Assembly (NCBI RefSeq): GCF_900141885.1
Contig: NZ_FQYY01000006.1
Span: 186,001 to 250,000 of the forward strand
Origin: Mesonia phycicola
GTDB lineage: Bacteria > Bacteroidota > Bacteroidia > Flavobacteriales > Flavobacteriaceae
Reading direction: 5' to 3'
DNA length: 64,000 nucleotides
This document shows, piece after piece, positions 16,342-25,127 of the stretch. Position numbers and translations under genes: made by a program. Within the stretch, counting starts at the first letter, position 1; each line of letters begins with the position of its first letter. Under the pieces are notes generated by a model that was not told the origin of the DNA, ran no database searches, and was given only the letters and a program-made list of their open reading frames with translations.

Positions 16342-17190
16342 TTATTTTTCTCGATTTAAAGGGTATCCGCAATTGTGGCAAAAATCTGCGCCGTCTAAAT
16401 GTTTAGACTCATTACAGTGATAACAAGATTGTGTATTGGTTCTTAAATTATTATCTGCACTTTTATCTTTTTTAGAGTATTCTGCACTTACAATACCAGT
16501 AGGTACAGCAATTACCCCATAACCTAATATCATAATAAGTGAAGCTAAAAATTGCCCAAGTGGCGTTACAGGGTGTATATCTCCAAATCCTACTGTAGTT
16601 AAGGTAACAATACACCAATATAAACTTACAGGTATATTAGTAAAACCACTTTCTTCTCCCTCAATCATATACATAGCAGTCCCAAAAATTAGGCATAAAA
16701 TGATTACAGCAAATAAAAAGACCAATATTTTGGCTTTACTTTCTCTTAGTGCTTTCATTAATTTATCACCTTCTCCTATATATCTACTTACTTTTAAAAT
16801 TCTAAAAACTCTTAATAATCGTAATGCTCTTACAGTAATTAATGCACTACCACCACCAGGAAAAAGTAAAGAAACATAAAGTGGTATGGTAGAAAAGAAA
16901 TCTATTAGTCCGTAAAAACTGAAAATGTATTTTTTTGGTTTTTCTATAGAAATAATTCTAGCAATGTATTCAATAGAAAATAATACGGTAATAATCCATT
17001 CTGCATAATACAGAAAATTATAAACCCAAGCATCTAAGCCTTTTACACTTTCAAGCATTACAAATACAATACTTAAGAGAATAAGAATAAGTAAAACAAC
17101 ATCAAAGGTTTTACCTGCAGGAGTATCTGCTTCATAAATTACTTCGTGAAGTTGTTCTCGCCAAGAACTATTTTTAGGAGTATTTTTCAA
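16342..17190 (-). CDS. Voltage-gated K+ channel-like ion transporter with zinc ribbon
   Basis: A six-helix cation channel subunit of 282 aa. S1 to S3 span about residues 25-115, and S4 carries regularly spaced arginines (VRALRLLRVFRILKVSRYIG). S5, pore loop and S6 follow, with the K+ selectivity filter TVGFGD at about residue 197. After S6 a short C-terminal tail holds two CxxC pairs (CYHC, CHNC) about 17 residues apart, which look like a zinc ribbon. No ATG is available before the first helix; the only start before an upstream in-frame stop at 17203 is TTG at 17190, giving MKNTPKNSSW. It is a single gene transcribed toward the glycerate kinase terminator. Confidence 0.88.
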   Translation of the reverse strand: MKNTPKNSSWREQLHEVIYEADTPAGKTFDVVLLILILLSIVFVMLESVKGLDAWVYNFLYYAEWIITVLFSIEYIARIISIEKPKKYIFSFYGLIDFFSTIPLYVSLLFPGGGSALITVRALRLLRVFRILKVSRYIGEGDKLMKALRESKAKILVFLFAVIILCLIFGTAMYMIEGEESGFTNIPVSLYWCIVTLTTVGFGDIHPVTPLGQFLASLIMILGYGVIAVPTGIVSAEYSKKDKSADNNLRTNTQSCYHCNESKHLDGADFCHNCGYPLNREK

Positions 17191-17343
17191 TAAAAATAAA
17201 TTTTAAATTTTCTTTTTTTCTGAAATTCTTTTCAGAAGTTTTATAGTTAATTTTTATATCCATTTTAATGGATGCTGAATTACATTAAGCAAGTCAACTT
17301 CGAAAATATTATAAATAACCGACAAATAAAATTTTAAAATAAT

Positions 17344-18705
17344 TTAAAACTCTACAATTTTTAATGGTTTTTTTCGGCGTAAATAACTCTGTATAATGTG
17401 TTGACTATCTCTGTTGTTTTGCATAGGAGTAATAATATTTTTAACTGTTTCTATATGATTCACTTGAAAATTTAGATTGTAATAACCTATACCTTTAAAT
17501 TTACCATCTTCAATTAAAATAACACTTTTCTCATCTACCTCCCGACCTCTATCTATTACTAACATATTCTTATTTTCATAAGAGTATTTGTTAATTACTT
17601 GCTGTGCTCGTTTATTATAATCTTCAGCAGATTCTTCGGTTACACAAGCTCCATAACATTCTTTAATAGAATAGTTAAAACAACTACCAGAGGTTTTGTG
17701 CAATCCTGTATGTTTTTGACATAATTTAAACTCTTCTACAATTTTTTCTAAAATGCTTTTAGCTTGATTAAGATTGGTAAAAGTGGTGATGTTTTCTTTT
17801 TCAGGGTCTGCTTTACCTATTTTAAACTGTACATAATTGTTTTTATCTTTATCAGTATAAAGTGCGTGACTAAAAATATCTTTTATTAATGCACGGTTGT
17901 ATTTAGGTTTATTTTTTTTAATCTCTTCATTTTCTTTTAAAAGAGCCAATAATTCGTTTCCTGTACTTTCAAAAGTAACTACAGAAACTTCTTGCTGAAT
18001 TTTTTTAGATTTATGAGAGCTATTGGTAAAATGTTGGTTAACGCGTTTTTTTATGTTTTTACTTTTACCAATGTAAATAATGTTTCCTGCTTGGTTATAC
18101 ATATAATATACGCCAACTATAGCAGGTAGCTCATCAATTATATGAATAAGTTTACTCTCCATTTGTAGTTTAGGGTTACTACTTATAGAGTGTTTTATAA
18201 TTTCTTTGCTAGAATCTTTTTGCAGTAATAATTTAAATAGTTTTACAGTGGCAATGGCATCACCACTAGCACGATGCCTATCTGTAATAGGTATACCTAG
18301 GTTTTTAACCAATTTGCCTAGACTGTATGAAGGCATATTGGGAATTAGCTTTTTAGAAAGTTCTACTGTACAAAGAGATTTTCTTTGAAACTCGTAACCT
18401 AATCTTCTAAACTCTAAGCGTAGTATACGATAATCAAATTTTGCATTGTGAGCTACAAGTGTACAATCTGAAGTAATTTCTACAATGCGTTTTGCTACCT
18501 CAAAAAACTTGGGAGCATTTCTCAACATTTCATTATTAATACCAGTTAACCCTACTACAAAAGGTTGTATTGGGATTTCTGGATTTACTAAACTAATAAA
18601 TTGATCTACTACTTCATGGCCATCAAATTTGTAGATGGCAATTTCTGTAATGCCTTCTTCATTATATTTTCCGCCGGTGGTTTCTATATCTAGTATTGCG
18701 TACAA
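17344..18705 (-). CDS. DEDDh exonuclease fused to GIY-YIG nuclease domain
   Basis: A 453-aa protein with an N-terminal DnaQ/epsilon-like 3'-5' exonuclease domain (about 1-165): DIETTG with the first D and E, VAHNAKFDYRIL with the second D, and HRASGDA with the final H and D. A second region at about 192-275 has the GIY-YIG fold seen in UvrC/Cho (VGVYYMYNQAGNIIYIGKSKNIKKRVNQHF). The rest resembles the region behind GIY-YIG in these fusions, with a few cysteines. It is likely an auxiliary DNA repair nuclease. The start is TTG at 18705 (MYAILDIETTGG), since no ATG lies before the stop at 18712. It follows the yggS stop by 6 bp. Confidence 0.88.
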   Translation of the reverse strand: MYAILDIETTGGKYNEEGITEIAIYKFDGHEVVDQFISLVNPEIPIQPFVVGLTGINNEMLRNAPKFFEVAKRIVEITSDCTLVAHNAKFDYRILRLEFRRLGYEFQRKSLCTVELSKKLIPNMPSYSLGKLVKNLGIPITDRHRASGDAIATVKLFKLLLQKDSSKEIIKHSISSNPKLQMESKLIHIIDELPAIVGVYYMYNQAGNIIYIGKSKNIKKRVNQHFTNSSHKSKKIQQEVSVVTFESTGNELLALLKENEEIKKNKPKYNRALIKDIFSHALYTDKDKNNYVQFKIGKADPEKENITTFTNLNQAKSILEKIVEEFKLCQKHTGLHKTSGSCFNYSIKECYGACVTEESAEDYNKRAQQVINKYSYENKNMLVIDRGREVDEKSVILIEDGKFKGIGYYNLNFQVNHIETVKNIITPMQNNRDSQHIIQSYLRRKKPLKIVEF

Positions 18706-18711
18706 AAAAGT

Positions 18712-19374
18712 CTAATTATAATTTCGAGCTCCAAAAATAGAGCTTCCTATTCTTACCATATTACTTCCGTGAGTAATGGCTAGTTGATAATCTCCACTCA
18801 TTCCCATAGATAAAATTTTAATATCTGGATTAGTAGAGGCTACTTGATCAAATTTCTTTTTTAAGAAACTAAATTCTTTTTCTATTTGGGCAGTATCTTC
18901 TGTTAAAGTAGACATTCCCATAAGACCAACAATTTTTACATTGCTCATATTTTGATAGGCTTCAGAAGCTAAAATATTATCTACTTCTTCTGCATTCATA
19001 CCAAATTTACTATCTTCTTCAGCAATTTTAACTTGTAATAAACAATTTATTACACGGTTATGTTCTAACGCACGTTTATTTATTTCTTTTAGTAGTTTTA
19101 ATTTATCTACAGCGTGAATTAAGCTTACATAAGAAGCCATGTATTTCACTTTATTGCTTTGTACGTGACCAATCATATGCCACTCAATATCTTTAGGGAG
19201 CGCTTCATGCTTATCGGTCATTTCTTGAATTTTATTTTCTCCAAAAATACGCTGCCCAGCTTTATAAGCTTCTAAAAGATCTTCGTTAGGTTTTGTTTTT
19301 GAAACCGCTACAAGGGTTACTTCTGCCGGAATTTCTTCTCGATATTTAGTTATATTTTCTTGTATGCTAGCCAT
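18712..19374 (-). CDS. yggS: YggS-family PLP homeostasis protein
   Basis: A 220-aa alanine-racemase-fold protein without known catalytic activity that binds pyridoxal phosphate and buffers its level. The PLP lysine is in LVAVSKTKP (residues about 21-29). Other signatures are FGENKIQE, WHMIGHVQSNK, LLQVKIAEEDSKFG, GLMGMSTL and LSMGMSGDYQLAITHGSNMVRIGSSIFG. It starts at an ATG and is followed 6 bp after its TAG by the exonuclease gene, so the two are probably cotranscribed. Confidence 0.95.
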   Translation of the reverse strand: MASIQENITKYREEIPAEVTLVAVSKTKPNEDLLEAYKAGQRIFGENKIQEMTDKHEALPKDIEWHMIGHVQSNKVKYMASYVSLIHAVDKLKLLKEINKRALEHNRVINCLLQVKIAEEDSKFGMNAEEVDNILASEAYQNMSNVKIVGLMGMSTLTEDTAQIEKEFSFLKKKFDQVASTNPDIKILSMGMSGDYQLAITHGSNMVRIGSSIFGARNYN

Positions 19375-19464
19375 GGTTTAAATTTTATTTCCAAATTATA
19401 TACTTCTGTAATTTTATTTTTACAGATGATAAAATTGTAAATGCTTATAAAGTAAAGTGTTTTA

Positions 19465-20706
19465 TTAATGAAGCTCATAAATAGTAACCCCACTTCTTAG
19501 CTTAGGTTGAATATACGTTGTTTTTGGAGGCATAGTAAGTGCTTCGTCAGAAATTTGTTTCATTTCTTGAATATTTACTGGTAACATACCAAAACCAATT
19601 TTGTAAGCTCCTTCATCAATTTTACCTTTTACGTAAGCCATTCCGTTAATACCGTGAGAGTAATCAATACGTTTATCGTTACGTAAATCTACAATACCTA
19701 AAATAGGTTTTAAAATAGTATCATATAAAATTTTAGCATCTAAAGAAGAAAGAGCATCTGTAAATTGATATGCTGTTTTTCTTAACTGAAGAGAGTAAAA
19801 CTCACCTTCTAAATACATGCTAAATTGGTGTTTCTTTTTAGGTCTGTAATATTCTAACCCTCTATTTTCTATTCTGAAATAAGCATCTAACTGAATTAAA
19901 AATTCTTCTTTAGATAAACCGTTTAAGTCTTTAATTAACCTATTAAACTCGTGAATACGTAAATCTTTTTCAGGAATTATATAAGTCATAAAAAAATTAT
20001 ATGCTTCTTCTCCTGTATGTTGTTCATTTTTAGATTTAAGCTCTTCTCCTAGTAAATACGAAGAAGCAGAACGGTGGTGACCATCTGCAATATACAAACA
20101 GTTCATCTTTTTAAATTCTTCTTGTATGGTTTTTAGTACATTTTCATCTTCTAAAATCCATAAATAATGCGTATCTCTATAGGTAGTAGTAAACTCAAAC
20201 TCTGCTCTTGTTTTGGTTACTTCTGTAAGAATTTTTGCTAAAGTATTATTTTCTGGGTGTGTTAGTAAAACAGGCTCTGCATTAAAACCCACCGTATTTA
20301 AATAGTCTTTAAAGGTTTCTTCTCTAAAAGAGATAGTATCTTCATGACGTTTAATAAGATTGTTTTTATAGTCTTCTACACTAGCAGCTGCTATAAAACC
20401 TGTAAATTGCTCTCCCTCACGATTAATTATTCTATACACATAGTAACAAGGCTTTTTATCTTGAATAAAAATATCATCTTCTTTAAATTCTTGGTAGCGG
20501 TTTCTTACTAGTTGAAAACGCTCTGGACCAGAAATTTCTTTATGATATTTGTAACCAGGGTTTACAATATGCAAAAAGGAAAACGGATTGTTGTCTAGCC
20601 TTGCTTCCCTTTCAGACTGGGTATAACTTTGGTAAGAGCGTGAAGCAATTAAACTTACTTTATCTCTAGTGGGTCTTACCGCTTGAAAAGGAAGTATTTT
20701 AGGCAT
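19465..20706 (-). CDS. DUF1015 family protein
   Basis: A 413-aa soluble protein of the DUF1015 family, recognised by its opening (KILPFQAVRPTRDKV), NPFSFLHIVNPG, the central LYIADGHHRSASSYLLGEEL and the C-terminal GFGMLPVNIQEMKQISDEALTMPPKTTYIQPKLRSG. The biochemical role of the family is not established; the conserved ADGHHR looks like an active-site or metal-binding segment. It starts 8 bp after the 3-hydroxybutyryl-CoA dehydrogenase stop and is likely in one transcript with it, an arrangement common in flavobacteria. Confidence 0.9.
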   Translation of the reverse strand: MPKILPFQAVRPTRDKVSLIASRSYQSYTQSEREARLDNNPFSFLHIVNPGYKYHKEISGPERFQLVRNRYQEFKEDDIFIQDKKPCYYVYRIINREGEQFTGFIAAASVEDYKNNLIKRHEDTISFREETFKDYLNTVGFNAEPVLLTHPENNTLAKILTEVTKTRAEFEFTTTYRDTHYLWILEDENVLKTIQEEFKKMNCLYIADGHHRSASSYLLGEELKSKNEQHTGEEAYNFFMTYIIPEKDLRIHEFNRLIKDLNGLSKEEFLIQLDAYFRIENRGLEYYRPKKKHQFSMYLEGEFYSLQLRKTAYQFTDALSSLDAKILYDTILKPILGIVDLRNDKRIDYSHGINGMAYVKGKIDEGAYKIGFGMLPVNIQEMKQISDEALTMPPKTTYIQPKLRSGVTIYELH

Positions 20707-20714
20707 CTAATTAA

Positions 20715-21605
20715 TTATATTTTAAATTGAGCAGCAACATTTTCTGCTTTTCTACTTTCAGAATAATCGTAAAAACCTTCTCCAGATTTTACTCCTAATT
20801 TTCCTGCTCTAACCATATTAACTAATAAAGGGCAAGGCGCGTATTTTGGATTTTTAAATCCGTCGTACATTACTTCTAGTATAGAGTGGCAAACATCTAA
20901 GCCAATAAAATCTGCTAATTGTAAAGGTCCCATTGGGTGTGCCATTCCTAATTTCATTACGGTATCAATTTCTTGTACCCCAGCAACACCATTGTAAAGA
21001 GTTTCTATGGCTTCATTAATCATTGGCATTAAAATACGGTTGGCTACAAAACCAGGATAATCGTTTACCTCTGTAGGAACTTTGTTTAATTTCTTAGAAA
21101 GCTCCATAATGGTATTAGTTACTTCATCTGAAGTATTATAACCTCTAATAATTTCTACCAATTTCATGATAGGTACTGGGTTCATAAAATGCATACCTAT
21201 TACCATTTCTGGTCTATTGGTTACTGCGGCTATTTTGGTAATAGAGATAGAACTAGTGTTAGATGCAAGAATAGTATCTTCTGGGCAAGCTTTATCTAAA
21301 GTTCTAAAAATGTCTAGTTTTATTTTTTCATTTTCTGTAGCAGCCTCTACTACTAAACCAGCATATTCTACACCTTCTTCAATAGAAGTATAAGTGGTAA
21401 TGTTATCTAGGGTTTGTTTTTTGTCTTCTTCAGAAATTTTTTCTTTAGCTACCATTCTATCTAAATTTTTAGTGATAGTAGCAATACCTTTAGCAAGGCT
21501 TTCTTTAGAAATATCAATAAGTTTTACTTTAAAACCAAACTGAGCAAAAGTATGTGCTATACCATTACCCATAGTTCCGGCTCCAATAACTGCTATATTT
21601 TTCAT
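20715..21605 (-). CDS. hbd: 3-hydroxybutyryl-CoA dehydrogenase
   Basis: This enzyme oxidises (S)-3-hydroxyacyl-CoA to acetoacetyl-CoA with NAD(P)+, or the reverse, in short-chain acyl-CoA metabolism. The 296-aa sequence has the Rossmann motif GAGTMGNGIAH (residues 7-17), LDKACPEDTILASNTSSISITKIA, and MHFMNPVPIMKLVEIIRG with the catalytic His of GMHFMNP. It also has DYPGFVANRILMPMINEA and a C-terminal dimer domain ending KSGEGFYDY. All catalytic positions look intact. Confidence 0.95.
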   Translation of the reverse strand: MKNIAVIGAGTMGNGIAHTFAQFGFKVKLIDISKESLAKGIATITKNLDRMVAKEKISEEDKKQTLDNITTYTSIEEGVEYAGLVVEAATENEKIKLDIFRTLDKACPEDTILASNTSSISITKIAAVTNRPEMVIGMHFMNPVPIMKLVEIIRGYNTSDEVTNTIMELSKKLNKVPTEVNDYPGFVANRILMPMINEAIETLYNGVAGVQEIDTVMKLGMAHPMGPLQLADFIGLDVCHSILEVMYDGFKNPKYAPCPLLVNMVRAGKLGVKSGEGFYDYSESRKAENVAAQFKI

Positions 21606-21693
21606 TTTGATGTGATTTTTTAATTCTTTTTATTAGACTTAGTGATAACGAGGTAAAGTAATTTTTAGAAAATTTTTCTAGCTTTTATTTTCT

Positions 21694-22659
21694 TTACTTG
21701 TCAAAACTTTGAATAATCATTTTTGCAATTCTCAATGCTTCTGTACCTTGTTCTAAAGTTACCACAGGAGTGGTATTGTTATTAATGGCATCTGCAAAAG
21801 TTTCTAATTCATCTAAAATAGCATTGTTATTTGCTACGTCTGGATTATCAAAATAGATTTGCTTTTTTACCCCTTCTGCATTTTGTAAAATCATAGCAAA
21901 ATCATCTGGGTTTTCTGGAGCATCTTTCATTTTTACTACTTCAGATTTTTTTTCTAGAAAATCTACAGAAATATAAGCATCTCGCTGAAAAAACCTTGAT
22001 TTACGCATGTTTTTAAGTGAAATTCTACTGGCTGTAAGGTTTGCTACACAACCATTTTCAAACTCTATACGCGCGTTTGCAATATCTGGAGTATCACTAA
22101 TTACAGAAACTCCACTAGCATTTACACTTTTTACCTTAGATTTTACCACGCTTAAAATAGCATCAATATCATGAATCATTAAATCTAATACCACAGGTAC
22201 ATCTGTACCACGCGGATTAAATTCTGCCAATCTATGTGCTTCAATAAACATAGGGTGATCAATCTTAGTATTTACAGATTGAAAAGCAGGGTTAAAACGC
22301 TCTACGTGACCTACTTGGCCTTTTAGACCTTTTTCTTTAGATAATTTGGTAAGTTGTTCTGCCTCTTCTACCGTATTGGTAATTGGTTTTTCAATAAAAA
22401 AGTGTTTTCCTGCTTCAATAGCTTTTAAAGCAGTATTGAAGTGAGAAAGGGTAGGAGTAACAATATCTATAACATCTACTTCTTGCAGTAAATCGTCTAT
22501 TGTTTTAAAATTTTTATAATTAAACTCTTTCGCTATCTCTTCAGCATACTTCTCATTAGCATCGTAAAAGCCAATAAGTTCATATTTTTCTGATTGATTT
22601 AATAAACGCAAATGAATTTTACCTAAATGGCCAGCGCCTAAAACTCCTACTTTCAGCAT
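21694..22659 (-). CDS. Gfo/Idh/MocA family oxidoreductase
   Basis: An NAD(P)-dependent dehydrogenase of 321 aa. Residues 1-120 form the Rossmann domain with GVLGAGHLGKIHLRLL and the family signature HFFIEKPITNT (EKP). The second alpha/beta domain includes GQVGHVERFNPAF and DLMIHDIDAILSVV, where the HD pair fits the catalytic region. The family acts on sugars, inositols, biliverdin and related compounds; the substrate here is unknown and the gene stands alone, divergent from pcm. Confidence 0.9.
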   Translation of the reverse strand: MLKVGVLGAGHLGKIHLRLLNQSEKYELIGFYDANEKYAEEIAKEFNYKNFKTIDDLLQEVDVIDIVTPTLSHFNTALKAIEAGKHFFIEKPITNTVEEAEQLTKLSKEKGLKGQVGHVERFNPAFQSVNTKIDHPMFIEAHRLAEFNPRGTDVPVVLDLMIHDIDAILSVVKSKVKSVNASGVSVISDTPDIANARIEFENGCVANLTASRISLKNMRKSRFFQRDAYISVDFLEKKSEVVKMKDAPENPDDFAMILQNAEGVKKQIYFDNPDVANNNAILDELETFADAINNNTTPVVTLEQGTEALRIAKMIIQSFDK

Positions 22660-22678
22660 ATTTCTTAAATGTTTTACA

Positions 22679-22686
22679 CAAAAATA
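22679..22686 (-). promoter_or_regulatory. -7 promoter box of the Gfo/Idh oxidoreductase
   Basis: The minus strand reads TATTTTTG, an exact TAnnTTTG match, 19 bp before the ATG at 22659. It pairs divergently with the pcm promoter 100 bp away. Confidence 0.55.
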
Positions 22687-22785
22687 CTATTTCTTTTAAG
22701 AATTATGAATGTAATTTCTTTAAATGAAGTAGTAAATTGTTAATAGTTGAATGCTGAAAAAATTCCATAAAACAGGCTTAATCCT

Positions 22786-22793
22786 TATTTTTG
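22786..22793 (+). promoter_or_regulatory. -7 promoter box of pcm
   Basis: TATTTTTG matches TAnnTTTG exactly and lies 22 bp before the TTG start at 22816. This agrees with translation starting at that TTG, because no ATG is near. Confidence 0.55.
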
Positions 22794-22815
22794 TTACTGA
22801 AAAACTTACCAGCTT

Positions 22816-23457
22816 TTGAAAGATACATTTAGACATCAGGGAAAACGTAAACAATTGGTTGAGGTTGTGAAATCTAAGGGAGTAAAAGACGAGAACGTCT
22901 TGGCTGCTATTAATAAAATACCTCGTCATTTATTTATGGATAGCTCTTTTGAAGACCATGCTTACCAAGATAAAGCATTTCCTATTGCGGCAGATCAAAC
23001 CATTTCTCAACCTTATACAGTTGCTTTTCAATCTGAATTGCTACAAGTGCAAAAAGGAGAAAAGGTGTTAGAAATTGGTACTGGTAGTGGTTACCAAACA
23101 GCTGTTTTGTGTGAACTTGGCGCAAAAGTATTTTCTATAGAACGCCAACAAGAGCTTTATAAAAAAACAAAGCTTTTTCTGGCCAAAATTAATTACCGAC
23201 CAAAATTTTTAAGTTTTGGAGATGGGTATAAAGGTTTACCAAATTATGCCCCTTTTGATAAAATTATTGTTACTGCAGGCGCTCCTTTTGTACCGCGCCC
23301 ACTATTAGCACAACTTAAAGTAGGAGGTAGGCTAGTGATTCCTGTGGGAGACGACCCACAAATTATGACTCTTTTTGTAAGAAAATCTGCCAAAGAGTTT
23401 GAGAAGAAAGAATTTGGAGAATTTAGATTTGTACCTTTATTAGAAGATAAAAATTAG
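22816..23457 (+). CDS. pcm: Protein-L-isoaspartate O-methyltransferase
   Basis: Pcm methylates L-isoaspartyl residues with S-adenosylmethionine, starting repair of age-damaged proteins. The 213-aa sequence has DQTISQPYTVAFQSELL, the SAM-binding motif VLEIGTGSGYQTAVL (about residues 80-94), and the later motifs FDKIIVTAGAPFVP and LKVGGRLVIPVGD. The start codon is TTG, giving MKDTFRHQGKRKQLV, the usual flavobacterial N-terminus; there is no suitable ATG. It has its own promoter. Confidence 0.93.
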   Translation: MKDTFRHQGKRKQLVEVVKSKGVKDENVLAAINKIPRHLFMDSSFEDHAYQDKAFPIAADQTISQPYTVAFQSELLQVQKGEKVLEIGTGSGYQTAVLCELGAKVFSIERQQELYKKTKLFLAKINYRPKFLSFGDGYKGLPNYAPFDKIIVTAGAPFVPRPLLAQLKVGGRLVIPVGDDPQIMTLFVRKSAKEFEKKEFGEFRFVPLLEDKN

Positions 23458-23512
23458 CATTTGTAAAGTTTCTTTTAGCTTTTTTATAAGATATACTGAA
23501 ATATCACGTTTT

Positions 23513-23520
23513 TATATTTG
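23513..23520 (+). promoter_or_regulatory. -7 promoter box of the outer-membrane barrel gene
   Basis: TATATTTG fits TAnnTTTG and ends 16 bp before the ATG at 23537. Confidence 0.55.
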
Positions 23521-23536
23521 AATAAAAATAAAAGCT

Positions 23537-24085
23537 ATGATAAAGAAAATTGTATTTGTATGTATTCTTTCTGTTATGGGAATTACTTCTCAAGCACAAG
23601 AATTAGATTTTGGTCTTAAAGCAGGGGTTAATTTTGCAGAATTAACAGATGCTGATGATTTAGATAATAGAACAGCACTTTTAGCTGGAGCCTTTGTTGG
23701 GTTAAAGTTTAACGATAAGTTTGCTATACAACCAGAAATTTTATACTCACAACAAGGAGGCGATTCAGATTTTGGAGACTATCATATAGATTACATCAAT
23801 ATTCCCGTAATTTTTAAATTTTATTTAATAGGAGATGTACTAAATGTACAAGCGGGACCACAATTTGGTTTTGTGGCTAACGATGATTTTCCTGAATTTG
23901 AAAACATAGAAGATCAAATTGAAGCTAAAAGTTTTGATATGTCTGCCGCAGTTGGTGCTGGTTTAGATTTACCTTTTGGCGTACGTGTAGATGCTCGTTA
24001 TAATTTTGGTGTTACAGATGCTATTGAAAATACAGATGCAAAAAACGGAGTATTCTCTATTGCTGTTGGTTATTCATTTTTATAA
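23537..24085 (+). CDS. Outer-membrane beta-barrel protein (porin family)
   Basis: A small 182-aa outer-membrane protein with a signal peptide ending SQAQ (about residue 21). It continues with alternating amphipathic strands: FGLKAGVNFAEL, AFVGLKFNDKFAIQPEILYSQQG, VQAGPQFGFVAND, AAVGAGLDLPFGVRVDARYNFGVTD and a final VAVGYSF-like strand (IAVGYSFL) with an aromatic near the end. This is the pattern of the eight-stranded OMP_b-brl family common in Bacteroidota. No substrate can be inferred. It is monocistronic, with promoter and terminator visible. Confidence 0.88.
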   Translation: MIKKIVFVCILSVMGITSQAQELDFGLKAGVNFAELTDADDLDNRTALLAGAFVGLKFNDKFAIQPEILYSQQGGDSDFGDYHIDYINIPVIFKFYLIGDVLNVQAGPQFGFVANDDFPEFENIEDQIEAKSFDMSAAVGAGLDLPFGVRVDARYNFGVTDAIENTDAKNGVFSIAVGYSFL

Positions 24086-24111
24086 GTTACCACAGTGGTA
24101 AAATTTATAAA

Positions 24112-24145
24112 CAAGCCTTTTAATTTTTGTAAAAGGCTTTTTTTG
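24112..24145 (+). terminator. Rho-independent terminator
   Basis: The 9-bp perfect stem AGCCTTTTA (24114-24122) / TAAAAGGCT (24130-24138) has a 7-nt loop and is followed by TTTTTT. It lies 28 bp after the barrel gene. Confidence 0.88.
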
Positions 24146-24158
24146 TTATCGTAAATCA

Positions 24159-25109
24159 CTAAAATTCTATTTCTATAGAAATGGGCAAATGGTCTGAGCC
24201 AATATTATTACCAATACTTCTATTAATTACTGTTATATTTTTAGAAACTAAGCAATGATCTAAGGTGGTTTGCAGTATAGAGAAATTTGCAGGCCAAGTA
24301 GGGAGTAAGCCAAAACCTAATCGGCTATCTTTTAAATCTTCTTTTATTAATTGCTGAAAATGATTAGAAAAAGATGAATTATTAAAATCTCCCAAAATGA
24401 GTAATCTATCAGAAAATGCAGATCTATTTTTAATTAGATAATTCATTTGTTTATTTCTAGCTTCAAAAGCAAGCTTACCTAAAGGAGGAAAAGGATGCGT
24501 AGCTATAATATCTATTTTTTTCTGATTTACTTGTACTTCTGCAATAATAGAAGGTTTTCCCGTACTAATTAAATCTTGAACCTCTGCAGTTATAGGTTTT
24601 TTACTTATTAAAGCAATCCCAAAATTGTCTGTTCTTGGTACTAATTTTTTATACGGATATTCAGCAAGTGTTGATTGTAAATTTAACTGCCATTGCGGCG
24701 TAAATTCTAACAAAATTAAGACCTCTGGGTTTTCTGACTTGATATATTTTTCAACTAAATTTATTTCAGAATTACTAGAGAGCAAGTTAATACTCGTTAC
24801 TTTTAATTGCTCAGGTTTTACAATAGAAACCTGAGGTGATGGCAAATAATAAGGAAGTATGTAATATGCATTAAAAATAATACTAGGAATTAGTAGAGTA
24901 AGACTCCAAATTTTCTTCTGAATAAATACTAGTACTAAAACCAATAGCAATATTGCTATAATTATGTATTGAAATTTAAAATTTGCTAGTATATCTGTAA
25001 ACCAATAATTAGCAAAGATGTTTGGGATTAAAGATAATGCCAAAATAACAATGCTTACCAGTAAAATAAGTTTAGCAAAACAAGATTTTTTTTTAGCTAT
25101 AGGTTTCAT
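24159..25109 (-). CDS. Membrane-anchored endonuclease/exonuclease/phosphatase family protein
   Basis: Residues 1-90 contain three hydrophobic segments, and the remainder (about 100-316) is an EEP-fold metal-dependent hydrolase. Visible motifs are LILLEFTPQW (metal Glu), ATHPFPP, LGDFNN (catalytic DxN) and GSDHLPISIEIEF (final DH). Members cleave nucleic acid or phospholipid phosphodiesters; the target is unknown. A paralogue with the same 3-TM plus EEP layout lies at 41691-42713. It starts 18 bp after the stop of the DUF5686 gene, so it is probably last in the smpB transcript. Confidence 0.85.
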   Translation of the reverse strand: MKPIAKKKSCFAKLILLVSIVILALSLIPNIFANYWFTDILANFKFQYIIIAILLLVLVLVFIQKKIWSLTLLIPSIIFNAYYILPYYLPSPQVSIVKPEQLKVTSINLLSSNSEINLVEKYIKSENPEVLILLEFTPQWQLNLQSTLAEYPYKKLVPRTDNFGIALISKKPITAEVQDLISTGKPSIIAEVQVNQKKIDIIATHPFPPLGKLAFEARNKQMNYLIKNRSAFSDRLLILGDFNNSSFSNHFQQLIKEDLKDSRLGFGLLPTWPANFSILQTTLDHCLVSKNITVINRSIGNNIGSDHLPISIEIEF

Positions 25110-25127
25110 TTTTTATTTAATCAAGAT

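Noticed and set aside
21666-21680. AT-rich palindrome TAGAAAA-T-TTTTCTA after the Gfo/Idh gene as a terminator
   Set aside because: The stem is nearly all A-T and no proper T-run follows on the minus strand; too weak to call.
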